64,000 nt of DNA from Typha latifolia (lineage: Eukaryota; Streptophyta; Magnoliopsida; Poales; Typhaceae), in the NCBI GenBank assembly GCA_019914945.1, contig CM034109.1:2480001-2544000 (forward strand), written 5' to 3'. Made by a program: the position numbers and the translations under genes. Below, in pieces: positions 52,721-63,905 of this stretch; the first letter of the stretch is position 1; every line of letters begins with the position of its first letter. Under the pieces are notes generated by a model that was given only the letters and a program-made list of their open reading frames with translations, was not told the DNA's origin and ran no database searches.

Positions 52721-52994
52721 GCGGCAGTCCTTAGGGTTCCTCGAAGAGATCTTGGAAATCCTACAGCAGCTCTTGCATGTCAGCGGCTATTTTTCTTGGT
52801 GGTGGATGTTCTGGTTCAGCAATAGCCATTTGCAATAGTAGAGCTCGGTCCCCTGCACAAGGAAAGCCCACAAGTGGTTGCAATATCGGCCCTTGCCGCC
52901 GTTAATTTCCATCCAGCAGCACCCTTCATCCATTCCTCCGAAATGTCAGTGTGAGGTTTGAGAAATCAAATATTACGGGCCCCAAGATTTGAAG

Positions 52995-54752
52995 TCATTG
53001 AGTCCCCAAAATAATGTTGGCACCTCGCAAGGCCAACGGATAAAAGTCCAATATGAAAGTTTGGCCTTGCACCTTCAATTCCACACCTCCACAAATAAAA
53101 TCCGCTCGCAATGTGGTGCCATCTCCAATTGTCACGTCGAACCCTTCCATGGGTTCCGACTTGAGCCCAATCTTCCTAAGGAGCCTCTTGTTAATGAAGT
53201 TGTGGGTGGACCCGGTGTCAATCAAGATTCTCACTATGGTTTTCTTGACTACACCGTTTACCCGCAAGGTCTTTGGCGCCACTATCCCTGAATAGGCGTG
53301 GAGGGAGATTTCGGTTATCATGTCCTCCACGGGTTGCTCCTCAGCTTCTTCTTCTTGATGTCTAGCCACACCTTTATTTTCAGCTGCAAACTCATCCTCC
53401 ACATCCTCCAATCCATCTATTAGCATCACCGATCCCATCGGTTTAGCGCAGCAATGCCTGGGCACAAACTTCTCATCACAACGAAAGCATAGGCCTTTGG
53501 CCCTTCATTCCTCCACTTGAGCAGGTGTGAGTGCTCGTCTAGGACCTCTAGGTGCATACTTCACATCTTGGGATGGCTTCAAGGGTGCTCAAGGAGGTAC
53601 CACTGCAGCAGCAATTCTTGGTACTCCGGTGATATTTCCTGGCACTATGGTTTGTTGAGCTTGATTGCGACTTCCTTGGCTCGTCCAACTCTGTTTTAGG
53701 TGTAACTTCATGGCCCTATGTTTGTCTTCCATAAGCACCGCATCTTCGAAGGCCTCATTTAAAGTTCTAAGCCTTAAAGCCTTCGCATCGTCTTGTATGT
53801 CTCCCCGCAGCCCAAAGATGAAGGTGCTGCGAAGTTGTTGATCCGTCCATGGTGGATGACATCGGCTACTTATCCTCTTGAATTCTTCTTGGTATGCCCC
53901 AACCATGGTATTTTGCACCGTCTTTGAGAGGAGAGCATCAAAGTCTTCATACCCCGACGCTCCAAATCGTCGTGTGATATCAGCACAAAATTTAGCCCAA
54001 GTATCGATAGCCTCATTGGCATTGGCTGCTTGAAACCAATGAAGCGCCACATCCTCAAGGTGAAAGCTCGTAAGCGTCACCTTGTATTCTTCCGTCGTAC
54101 CTTGGTATGCGAAGAATTGCTCCGCCCTATACAACCAATCGATCAGATCACCATCTTTGAACTTAGGGAATTTGAGACGCACGATTTGTCCACGGATGCA
54201 ATTGTCTCATTTCGGATAATGTCCAAGTCCTTGTCTAACCAGAGGAGGATGCACCATGAAGGGTTGATAATCCCTCCTTCGGTTTTGAGTAACTCGTCGT
54301 GGTTCCGGATCGTATTGACTCGCCCACGGATCTTGATCTCCAAAGTGGTCTCCATAGTGGTTCGCTCATCGGATGGGTTCACCTGCAATTGGGCCTGGTG
54401 TAACCATCCTTGCTTGTCTCTGCCCATAGGGTGGTGGCAGCAGCGGCTCTTGTGGTTGCAAAGGCTGAACCGGTGGCGGTGGGTTCATGGGTGTGGACTC
54501 GCGTCGTGGGGTTGATGGTGCGTTCCCATTCGCCATAGCTTCCCTTGTCGCCCGTAATTCTCGCATCATCTCTATCATCATCTGGTTGTTGATGGCCATT
54601 TGTTCAAATAGAGACCCCAACATGGCTTGAACACTAGGTTCTTCTATATTCCGATTAGATTGGGTGGTTTCGCGGGTGGAAGTCCCCACAACCATTTCCC
54701 CCTCCTCTATTGAGAGAATCTCTTCTTCATCTTCTCGCCGTGTAGCCATGGC
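52995..54752 (-). pseudogene. G3 gag and protease
   Basis: Gag starts MATRREDEEEILSIEEGE at about 54749 and has a Pro/Gln-rich stretch. The capsid (FPKFKDGDLIDWLYRAEQFF, FISGLRGDIQDD-like) covers 53590-54182. A CCHC knuckle spans about 53445-53500. The protease carries an intact LIDTGSTHNF (about 53210-53240). The frame ends before 52995. Frame breaks occur near 54180-54400 and at 53470-53590. Confidence 0.9.
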
Positions 54753-54792
54753 TCTGGTGGTCATCATAGAAAGAGCTTGTCCGAGGAACGGT

Positions 54793-54807
54793 AGCTCTGA
54801 TACCAAA
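54793..54807 (-). other. G3 primer-binding site
   Basis: The minus strand reads TTTGGTATCAGAGCT, a perfect core match to the tRNA-Met site, single unit. Confidence 0.85.
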
Positions 54808-54808
54808 C

Positions 54809-55540
54809 TAATACGATCTCCCCTTGGGCTAAGGTTCGATCTCTTCCAATTCTCTGATCTGGACTAGATTTGGCAAGAAACTTTCAAATAAGATCCTAAA
54901 ATATGCTACCGTTGAATCGACATGAAATTTGGATATGTTGTAGTCCCAGAAAAGAGCTTTCCAACAAATGAAGTTTCAGGCGAATCAGATGTGGGGATCT
55001 CGAGATGTCATCCGATTAGTGGATGAATGCTAAGGTGGTATGTTTAGGATCCGTGGATAGAGGCACGAGATCCTAGGATGATGGTGGTTGGAGGTGGACC
55101 GGTGTTTGTGGGGTGGCACCGGTGAAAAGTGGTGATGGAAAGGTTATGGTTGATGGAAGGGTTAGGGCAAGTGTTGGATAGATTGGAAGAACGGGAAGGA
55201 GAGGGCCGCCCCTAAGGGTCTAGGATAATTGGCCGGTCGAGGGAGGTTAGAAGCGGCGTCGCTAGAGATTGAGGGAACGAGAGCGAAGAAGATGAAGGAG
55301 GCAAGGCAAAACTCAATTCTTCAATAATAATATTTTGGTTGCCATTCACATCCCTTTTAGAGGCTAACCAAACAACTCAAAATTAACCCTAAATAATACA
55401 ATTTCGCCGACCGCGTTCGAATGCGCCCGACCTCATTCGAACGCACCGAGTTCACTCTTCTCTGGATTTGCGAATGCGATGCAGGCGTTCGAACGCGCGA
55501 TCGAACGTGCCTGTTTCCCACTTCTTTGGATTTGCGAACA
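54809..55540 (-). repeat. 5' LTR of G3, upstream end missing
   Basis: It ends ATCGTATTA at 54809, the near inverse of the family start TGATACGAT. Its upstream part is cut at about 55540, where G5 gag begins. It contains GTTCGAAC-type motifs at 55413-55510 and CTCTAAAAGG at 55354-55362 as a weak TATA candidate. Confidence 0.78.
55413..55510 (-). repeat. GTTCGAAC cluster in the G3 5' LTR
   Basis: Copies or near copies occur at about 55415, 55435, 55488 and 55500. They lie about 50-150 bp upstream of the weak TATA candidate on the minus strand. Confidence 0.75.
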
Positions 55541-56404
55541 CGATGCGTTGATATTTCAGCTTGGATATCTTCCTCCACGCCCTCCTCAACAGTCTCTTCA
55601 TGGGTCTCCTCTGGACGCTCTCCATTATCAACAACCTTATCATCCTCCTCAAGACCATCGATAAGCATCACACTCTCGATCGGTTTAGTACACCGATGAC
55701 CGGGGGTGAAACGCTCGTCATATCGAAAGCAAAGGCCCTTAGCTCTTCGCTCCTCCAATTGGGCAGGTGTGAGTGTTCGAACGGGGGGTCTAGTGCCTCC
55801 TTTAATATCTGGAGAAGGTCTGAAAGGTGCTTGAGATCTAGTAGTCGCAGCCACTATTTTTAAAACCACAGAATTTCCAGCCGGCGTTCTAGGTGCAAAC
55901 CGCCCATCTCGGTTGCCCCAATTGGTTTTCGCTGCCATCTTTAGAGCCCTATGCTTTTGTTCCATCCTGACGCCTTTCTCAAAGGCCTCCTCAATAGTAG
56001 TAGGACATAGAGCACGAACATCCACTTGTATCTCATCCCGCAACCTTGAAATAAATGTACTCATCAATGTCCGTTCGGACCACAGTGGCTCACAACGACT
56101 ACTAACTATTTCAAACTAAGCTTGGTACTCCAATACGGTAGTCATCTGAACCATCTTGCTTAATGTGGCAGCAAAATCTTCATATACCGCTGTCCCAAAT
56201 CTGCGTGTAATCCTCCTACACAAATCAGCCCATCCGATAAATCCACCACCACGAATAATTGATCTATACCAATGCAATGCCGTCCCTTAGATGTGAAAGC
56301 TTACCATTTGGACTTTTGCATCTTCTGCTGTACCTTGGCAATCAAAATATTGTTCAACTTAAAACACCCAATCCATTGGATCACACCTTGGAATTTTGGA
56401 AAGT
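55541..56404 (-). pseudogene. G5 gag, 3' part, fused to the G3 LTR
   Basis: The minus frame 56067-55541 is nearly the same as G1 gag (RMEQKHRALKMAAKTNWGN, LCFRYDERFTPGHRC). It carries the acidic linker to EEDIQAEIST, then reads straight into LTR sequence. One knuckle Cys is now Tyr (CFRY). Upstream capsid sequence continues in broken frames to the solo LTR at 56410. Confidence 0.9.
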
Positions 56405-56409
56405 CCAAA
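56405..56409. repeat. Solo LTR 1 target duplication, left copy
   Basis: CCAAA directly before TGTAACAACCC, repeated at 58706-58710. Confidence 0.88.
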
Positions 56410-56659
56410 TGTAACAACCCAACCTTATAAAAAAATTAAAAAAAACTAATTGCATGGCACAACGTGACCGGCCACAATGTAGCCGGCCTCATGCCATGCA
56501 GTGGCAGGAGGGGAGCACGCCACGTGCCCCAAGCGCTAGCCCGGCCAACCTGGCCGAGCCAGCTGGCCCAGTGGGCCTCGCCGCCGCGGCCTCCCTTCCC
56601 ACCGCCTCTCTTTCCCCCTCTATATCTCTCTCTTGCTCTCTCACTCTCTCTCTCTCTTG

Positions 56660-56698
<39 letters not shown>

Positions 56699-56888
56699 CT
56701 CGTCGAGGCCGTCCTATCACCGTCGCAGCCGTCCTTGGAAATCACTACCACACCTCCACGAGCGTCGATGAGCTCTTTCTCCTTCTCTCTCTTCTTCTCT
56801 CTCTCTCTCTCTAACTTTCTCTCTTTTCCCTCGTGCTACCGTCAGCCTACCGCCACCGGGGTAAGCCTCTCTCTTTCCCACACACACA

Positions 56889-56935
<47 letters not shown>

Positions 56936-58705
56936 CCTTGGGCTTGGACTCGCCGGAGCCGAGCCGCTGGATGGCCACCAGCGGCCGGTGCCCTCCCCAC
57001 TAGCCCGGGTCCGCACCTCCCTCCCCTCCTCCCTTCTTCTTCTTCTCCTTCTTATTCTTCTTCTTCTTCTTCTTTCTTACTTTTTCTTCTTCTTCCTCGG
57101 CTTGTCCTTCTTTTCCTGCACAGTGCCCAACACTGATGGCAGTGTTTTAATTAATTAATTAATTATTTATTTATTTATTTTATTGATGTTATTTATTTAG
57201 GTTTTTCCTTCTTAATTAATGCAAATAGATTATTTAGACATTAATTATTTTAATAATAATATATATTCTTCAATATGATTAGTATTACTTATAATTTGTA
57301 TAATCAATGATTAATTAGATATAAATATAAGTAATACTAATATTTATTTATTTATATCTCTATTAGATTAATATATAAATTTGTAAATTATAATTATCAA
57401 ATTTATATACCAACATTTTTATGAGATACATTTTAAATAATTCTAATAATTTATTATACATTATTATTTTGTAACAAATAAAATAATCGACTTATGTATT
57501 TATTTATTATTTTATAAAGTAATGACTACATAGTCCCTAATTAATCAAGATATAATTTAATTATAATTAGATTTTTATCTATATTTATATTTTTTTATAA
57601 TTAAAAATCTAGCTAGTTATAAAGATAAATAGAAATTCTAAAATCTAATAAATCATCATATTTTAATCAAACAAATTATAATCGGATAAACAACTAACTT
57701 TATGTTACTTAAACATTTTCAGATCTTGAACCTCCTTATTTGAGACCCCATGGACCTTGCTAGTGATGTGTGACGATTGATTGATGGACATGAGGGATAT
57801 GTGTGTTGGGTTTTTTGATCAGAGGTGAGTAGTCTTATCCCCTAGACGTTTTTCTCAAATTAGCTTATATTATATATTATGTACATGCATGTTTTGACCT
57901 CCAGCATGATTATATGACTTTATCTCGAGATGATTTCAGTCGAGATATCGGTGTTGATCGTGATGTTGAAAACTGCATGTGATTTTATTCTCATCTGAAT
58001 ACTTGATTATCAAATGGTCAATTTACATCATATATGGTTGCATCTGATATTATAGCATGGTCATACTCTCATTCATAACATGATGCTCTTTCTGATTCAT
58101 ATTATCTAGTACATGATTTACTCTTTGTTTGGCTTCATTGATTCGGGATAAGGTCTATTCACTGAGCCTTTTGCTCATGACTCTCTTTATTTCTTTTCTA
58201 ACCCCCACAGATATTATGGTACGTGATACCGGCTTGAGATATCCTAATGAGATATTTTAGAGCAAAGATAAGGTGAGCTATAAACGTGAGGTGATATAGG
58301 AGCTAGTTTAACCAGATATTGAGTTGTATCGTTGTTTGTTATATTTGTACATTATTATATTACATGTCAGAGTATAGTGCACTCATGTATCAGTTGTTTA
58401 GTTGTATCTTGATAGTTTATTGTGGCCTATGTGGGTCCTGCCAGATTAGGTAGTGGTCTAGTGTATATTATTGTGGACTTGGATATTCATATGTTAACAA
58501 ATTTATTTGGTTGATAATATGATTCATTTGGTGTTGGATTATGTAAGCATGAATATGTTAGCTTGTATTATTTGATGATGTCATGATTATATGTGCACGG
58601 GAGTGTAGGTGTGTGTGACGGGCCTCGCCCGTCCTATCGCATACGCCGCGCGTGCCGTGTGGGCGCGTGGGCGTGCACGTGCCCGTGACAGGCGGGGGCG
58701 TTACA
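56410..58705. mobile_element. Solo LTR 1 (TGTAACAACCC...GGGGGCGTTACA)
   Basis: 2,296 bp with TG/CA ends, short inverted termini (TGTAAC/GTTACA) and a CCAAA duplication. No coding domain or primer site, so I read it as a solo LTR, probably from a large-LTR gypsy family. It splits the G5 gag. It contains GC-rich sequence and CT microsatellites near its start and an AT-rich middle. It lacks a segment of several hundred bases present in solo LTR 2 (about 60400-61080). Confidence 0.82.
56638..56935 (+). repeat. CT microsatellites in solo LTR 1
   Basis: Long (CT)n runs at about 56655-56700, 56790-56812 and 56889-56932. They produce long open frames of Ser/Leu or Arg/Glu that are not genes. Confidence 0.9.
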
Positions 58706-58710
58706 CCAAA
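58706..58710. repeat. Solo LTR 1 target duplication, right copy
   Basis: CCAAA directly after GGCGTTACA, matching 56405-56409. Confidence 0.88.
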
Positions 58711-58885
58711 CATGCGGTTCTCCCCCGAATAGCGTTGTCGGGTTCGCGAAAAATCCTTAGTTTAGGTCTAAACTTTTGTGCATGTTGATCACCTTCTCTA
58801 AATCCTCGAGCACGTCCATCACCATCTCTCTAGGGATCAACCTCATCATCATAGTGCCAAATCCTCTTCATCGATGAAGCGCACT
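58711..58885 (-). pseudogene. G5 gag piece between the two solo LTRs
   Basis: It matches the G6 gag segment at 63238-63414 (for example GCATGTTGATCACCTTCTCT against GCATGTTGATCTCCTTCTCT). It is the continuation of G5 gag after solo LTR 1. Confidence 0.88.
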
Positions 58886-59075
58886 TGTAACAACCCAATC
58901 CCAAAAAAAAAAAAAAAATTCATGGGCACGACGCGACTGGCCACACTGTGGCCGGCCTCGTGCCCATGCCAGCTGCTCATGCAGCTTGGTGGGGCACCAC
59001 GCGCCTGCGGCCAGCTGGTCACGGTGGGCCCCGGCGCCGCCACTACTCCTCCTCCACCGCCTTCTCTCTCTCTCT

Positions 59076-59112
<37 letters not shown>

Positions 59113-59203
59113 CCACCCTCTCACTCTACTCTCTCTATCTATACCGGCACCTTCCCTGGAGCCACCGCCGCCGCCAATGAGATCTCTCACTCCCCCTCTC
59201 TTT

Positions 59204-59249
<46 letters not shown>

Positions 59250-61930
59250 CCCGAGGTTGGGATCGTCGGAGCCGAGCTGCCGGCGCCGACCGCTAGCTGG
59301 CCAGCAGCGGCCGGTGCCCTCCCCGTCGGCCCGGGTCCGCAACCTCCTCCCTCACTTCCTCTCTTTCTTCTCTTCCTCTTCTCTTCTTCTTCTTCTTCTT
59401 CTTTCTTTCTTTCTTTCTTTCTTCCTTTCTTTTTCTCCTTCTTCCTCAGCTCCTCCTCTTTCTTTCTGCACAGTGTTGGGCTCGGCCCAGCACTGATGGC
59501 AGATGTAATTAATTTATTAATTAATTAGTTTATTTATGTTATTTATTTAGGTATTCTTCTTCTTAATTAATGCAAATAGATTATTTGGACATTAACTTTT
59601 TTAATAATATTATATATCCTTCAATATAATTTTATTAATGATAATTTTTATAATTAATGATTAATTAGGTATAAATATAGGTAATACTTATATTTATTTA
59701 TTTATTTACATATCTACTAGATTAATAGATAGATTTGTAAATTATAATTATTAGATTTATATTCTAATACCCTCATCATATATATTTTAAGTATTTCTAT
59801 TAATTTTATGATTATTTTGCAACAAATAAAATACTAAGTTTATTTAGTTATTTATTTATTATTTTATTGAGTAAAGACTGCGTTGTCCCTAATTAATCAA
59901 GATAGTGTATGAATTAGCCTTTTATTTTATTTTATAATTATATATTTAGAAATACTCTTATATAAAAGGAAACATGCCTCTTCTCCTTATATTATAACTA
60001 ACATTTTATAATAATAAAGAATTATAATATTTGAATCGTATCTATATTATAGACCTAGTTATGTAATCAAAAATAAAGAAGAGTGATTCTAAATCTAATA
60101 AACCTTTATATTTTAACTGAATTAATTCTAATTAGATAAACGGCTAACATCATACTACTTAAATATTTTAGATCCCGAACCCCCTTATTTGAAACCTCGT
60201 GGACCTTGCTAGCGATGAGTGTCACTTGGTTATCTGATGGACGTGAGAGATGCGTGGTTTGTAGCTTCTGATCAAACGGTGAGTAGTCTTATCCCTTAGA
60301 CGCCTTTCTCAAATTAGGTTATATTATATATTTATGTATATGCATGTTTTGGCCTCCAGCATGATTATATGATTTTATATAAAGATGATTATAGTCGAGC
60401 ATATTTTATCATGCATTCGATTATACTGATTTGGAATATGAGTACATTGGTGATATATATAGAGATGATCAGAGATGATTCTACTGTTATGATTGTTTAC
60501 CAAGTTGATCTGTAGCATGAGTATGCATGTAATAAATTAGCACGAGTATGCATGTAATAGATTAGCATGAGTATGCATGTGTTGACGATATAGTTGGAGA
60601 CTACATTGCATCATTTTCTCTTAATTCCTATTCCACCTAAATTCCTGTTATGCATTGATTTGTTATCGTACTGGATATAACATATGATCTGTCATTTAGA
60701 AGGAAAGCATGAAATATGATTGATAGGATAGTTGATAGAAAGCGTGAGGATACCCGAGTGGGCGCAAGGGTTAGGGCATGCCTGGAGATGATTGATCGCT
60801 GGACATAGTCGCGATCCTGTTGGCCTTACGTCTGAGGTTGTTAGTCTATGTGCGCAACAGACATTCGGACACATGCTGTTCGCCAAGGCATATGTGGCGA
60901 GTTATCCTCACGAGGTTTTTATCAACTATGTGGGTGCCCGGTCCGGATGGATGTTGATACCCTAGCGGGTGGCGGGGTATGGTTATATTAGAGATACTCT
61001 TGCGGGTGGCGGAGTATGCTCTGAGCCTTTGGACATGATGTTGAGACCGGGTACCGGGTATTGACTATGCACAGTGGTCTAGTATGATGATATTATACAG
61101 AGATGTCGGTGATGATCGTGATGTTGAGAAACGCATATGATTTCATTATTATCTGACATACGTGATTATTGAGTTGTCAATATACATCATATATGGTTGC
61201 ATTTGATATCATAGCATGGCCATGGTCGGCATGCATCATGTGTCAGATTTGATAGAGAGTTATGATGATCATATGATATGGAGATTTGTTTGTTCATTAT
61301 CGAGGATTGTATACTTTTATCAGTATGACATATTGTCGAGGATTGTTTGGCATCACTGATTCGGGGTAAGGTCTATTCACTGAGCCTTTTGCTCATGACT
61401 CTCTTTATTTCTTTTCTAAATCCCTCAGATATGTGGTACGTGATAACGACTTGAGAAGATATTTTAGAGCAATGATGAGGTAAGCTATAGATGCGAGATG
61501 GTATAGATGATAGTTTATATAGAAATTGAGTTATACCAGTATCTGATACTTGTACTCTTTTGTATTAGACGATGATTTGTATAATACAGGTCAAATCATA
61601 GTGTACTCTTGTATTAGTTATTTTAGTTGTATCTTGATGGTTTGTTGTGGCCTGTGTGGGTCTTGCTAGATTATGTAGCGGTCTAGTGTATATTATTGTG
61701 GACTTTGATATTCATATGTTAATAGGTTTATTTGGTTAAGAGTATGATTTATTTGGTGATAGATTATGTGATCATGGATAGGTTAGCATATTTTATTTGA
61801 TGATGTCATAATTATATGTGCACAAGAGAGTATCTGGGTGTGACGGGCCCCGCCTGACCTGTCGTGTGCGCCGCGCGTGTCGTGTAGGCGCGTGGGCGTG
61901 CACATGCCCGTGCCGGGCGGGGGCGTTACA
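58886..61930. mobile_element. Solo LTR 2 (same family as solo LTR 1)
   Basis: 3,045 bp, starting TGTAACAACCC and ending GGGGGCGTTACA. The flanking five bases are GCACT and ACACC, which differ by two transitions and may be an aged target duplication. The uninterrupted site is seen in G6 near 63404-63414. CT microsatellites lie at 59074-59109 and 59208-59246. A roughly 28-bp unit around GAGTATGCATGT is repeated three times at 60508-60590. Confidence 0.8.
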
Positions 61931-62395
61931 ACACCAGTGCCGCACGCCTCTCGAGTTCCACCATTGCTGGTTGTGGGTTTTGTAATGGAGGTGGGAGATG
62001 ATGTGAAGGCATAGGTAGAAGGGGATCATTGACACTCATATGATGCACTTCGACCTATGGGGTATCAGTTCGATGAGGTCCCACCGCTGGTCCTTCTTGA
62101 AACTCAGTTCATCGTCAAGGAGATGACAAATCCAATCGATTCACGACATATTTCTTGAATTCATTATGATCTTTTTGCATGTTGTCAACTATATGCAACA
62201 ATATTTGGAATATGCCTCTAAGTTCATCCATATTCGAATTCATAGATGTTGGTTGACTCGGTCCTGCCGTGGTTGCTCCAAAGGAATTAGCCTCACAGTT
62301 AGGATCATCGTGTATTGAGTCCTCCCTTGTCGTTGTGCTCTCCATAGGTCTCCTTGTTGATGTCATTTTCCTTGTTTCAATCATTAATGGAGGTC
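61931..62395 (-). pseudogene. G5 gag, 5' part
   Basis: The minus frame 62384-62115 (MIETRKMTSTRRPMESTTTR, TAGPSQPTSMNSN) resembles the start of G6 gag at 63870-63600. It continues to the solo LTR 2 insertion point. Confidence 0.88.
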
Positions 62396-62402
62396 TGAGA
62401 TT

Positions 62403-62523
62403 CGCCTACTCTGATACTAAATTGATAGGCTCAGATACCACTTGATATGCTCTGATACCAAATGATAGGCTCTTATACCAATTTGATAGGCTCTGATACC
62501 AATTGATGAGCTCTGGAACCAAA
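62403..62523 (-). repeat. Tandem array of LTR-end/primer-site units in G5
   Basis: Six units on the minus strand, reading away from the LTR, have primer-site cores TTGGTTCCAGAGC, TTGGTATCAGAGC, TTGGTATAAGAGC, TTTGGTATCAGAGC, TGGTATCTGAGC and TTTAGTATCAGAG. They are separated by CTATCA-like hexamers. The last unit is followed by the same leader as the single primer site of G6. Confidence 0.88.
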
Positions 62524-63150
62524 GATAGGCTACGCTAAGATTCCTTCAAGATCTGAATGTATTATAGGAATTAGTCCGTGCAATCGTGAGAAAATATTCG
62601 TCAGATATTCTACTTTAGTTAGAAAATTATGAAACAAATTGGGTTGGATCTATAACTTCCTGATCTACAACTTGTATTTATGCCCTTTGCAGATTCTAAC
62701 TATAGCAGGGACGAAAACATGGAATAACATGGGTGATGGTGGTGGTGACGGGTGAAGTGGATGTTAGGGTTATGGATAGGTATGGAGATAAGGGTGGATT
62801 GTGAATGTGATTAAGGGAAATAGATGAAGGGAACGAAGTGGTCAAGATCCTAAAGAAGAGGGATGGCTGGACAGTCGAGGGAGATTAGAGGTTAGAAGAA
62901 ACCTTGCCAATGGTAGAGGTGGAAGGATGGTGAATAAGGAGGAGGGAGGAGTCTAGAGAGAAGATAGGAGGCAAGAAATTAAGAATCCAGTAGTATAATA
63001 AAGTTGGCTACCATCTACATATTTATAGAGGCTAGCCAACAAGTCCTAAAATAATATGAAACCCTAATTCTAGAGGATTCCCGTCGATCACGTTCGATCG
63101 TTCGAACGCACTCAAAAAGCCCCATCTCTGGATGTGCGAACGCGATACAG
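62524..63150 (-). repeat. 5' LTR of G5, upstream end missing
   Basis: It matches the G1 LTR and the start of the LTR at 63906. On the minus strand it runs from the fusion with G6 gag at about 63150 to the primer-site array. It contains GTTCGAAC (63100-63107), TATA at 63021-63031 and the transcribed part. The U3 start is lost. Confidence 0.82.
63021..63031 (-). promoter_or_regulatory. G5 LTR TATA box
   Basis: The minus strand reads CTCTATAAATA, 69 bp downstream of a GTTCGAAC palindrome. The equivalent position in G1 has CTCTATAATTATA. Confidence 0.6.
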
Positions 63151-63885
63151 GCATTTGTCCCTTGACAATCAAAGTATTGCTCCACTTGAAACACCCAATC
63201 CGTTGGATCACCGCCTTGGAATTTTGAAAATCCAAGCGTGCGATTCTCCCTCGAATAGCATTGTCGAGTTTGCAAAAGATCCATGGTTCAGGTTTGAACT
63301 TTTGTGCATGTTGATCTCCTTCTCTAAATCCTCGAGCACGTCCATCACTACCTCTGAAGGGATCAACCTCATCTTCAAAGTGCCAATCCTCCTCTTCGAC
63401 GAAGCGCACTAGTGTTGCTCGCCTCTCAGGTTCCACCACCACCGATCTTGGGTTTTGTAACGGAGGTGGTGGATGATGTGTAAGCATAGGTAAAAGAGGA
63501 TCATTGATACTAACATGTCGCACCTGGACCTGTGGGGTATTAGTTTGGTGTGGTCCCACCACTGGTCCTTCTTGAGGCACCGATCTTCGTCGAGGAGATG
63601 ACGAAGCTGATCGGTTCATGACATATTCTTTTAAAGCATTATGATCATTTTGCATTGCATTAACTCTATGCAGCAATGTTTGGAACATGCCCCTAAGTTT
63701 ATTCGCCAAGCCCATATTCACACCCATGGACGTTGGTTGACTCGGTCCTGCCGTGGTCGCTCTAAAGGAATCAGCTTCATGGTTAGGGTTATCGTGGGTT
63801 GAGTCTTTCTTTGTCGGTGTGCTCTCCATTGATCTCCTTGTCGACGTTATCTTTCTTGTTTCAACCATTAATAGAGATCTGAGGT
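63151..63885 (-). pseudogene. G6 gag, 5' part, fused to the G5 LTR
   Basis: The long minus frame (MVETRKITSTRRSMESTPTK from about 63868) covers the gag N-terminal region and the start of the capsid (ARLDFQNSKAVIQRIGCFK). At about 63150 it passes into LTR sequence. One frame (63284-63015) continues capsid as FSKFQGGDPTDWVFQVEQYF before the same fusion. The rest of gag and all of pol are deleted. Confidence 0.88.
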
Positions 63886-63892
63886 TCACCTA

Positions 63893-63905
63893 GCTCTGAT
63901 ACTAA
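63893..63905 (-). other. G6 primer-binding site, single
   Basis: The minus strand reads TTAGTATCAGAGC, directly after the LTR end CTATCA. It is the unexpanded reference for the arrays at 9255 and 62403. Confidence 0.85.

Larger units (their letters stand above)
51300..54808 (-). mobile_element. Ty3/gypsy element G3, internal region
   Basis: Primer site (54793-54807), gag, protease, RT and RNase H read on the minus strand. It ends with a short C-terminal tail that follows RNase H directly, so the integrase is missing. It is the best preserved polyprotein here, though frames are still interrupted. Confidence 0.92.

Noticed and set aside
56454..57136. Long Ser/Leu-rich and Arg/Glu-rich open frames
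   Set aside because: They are translations of CT microsatellites within a solo LTR and have no domain content. The same applies to 58849-59528.
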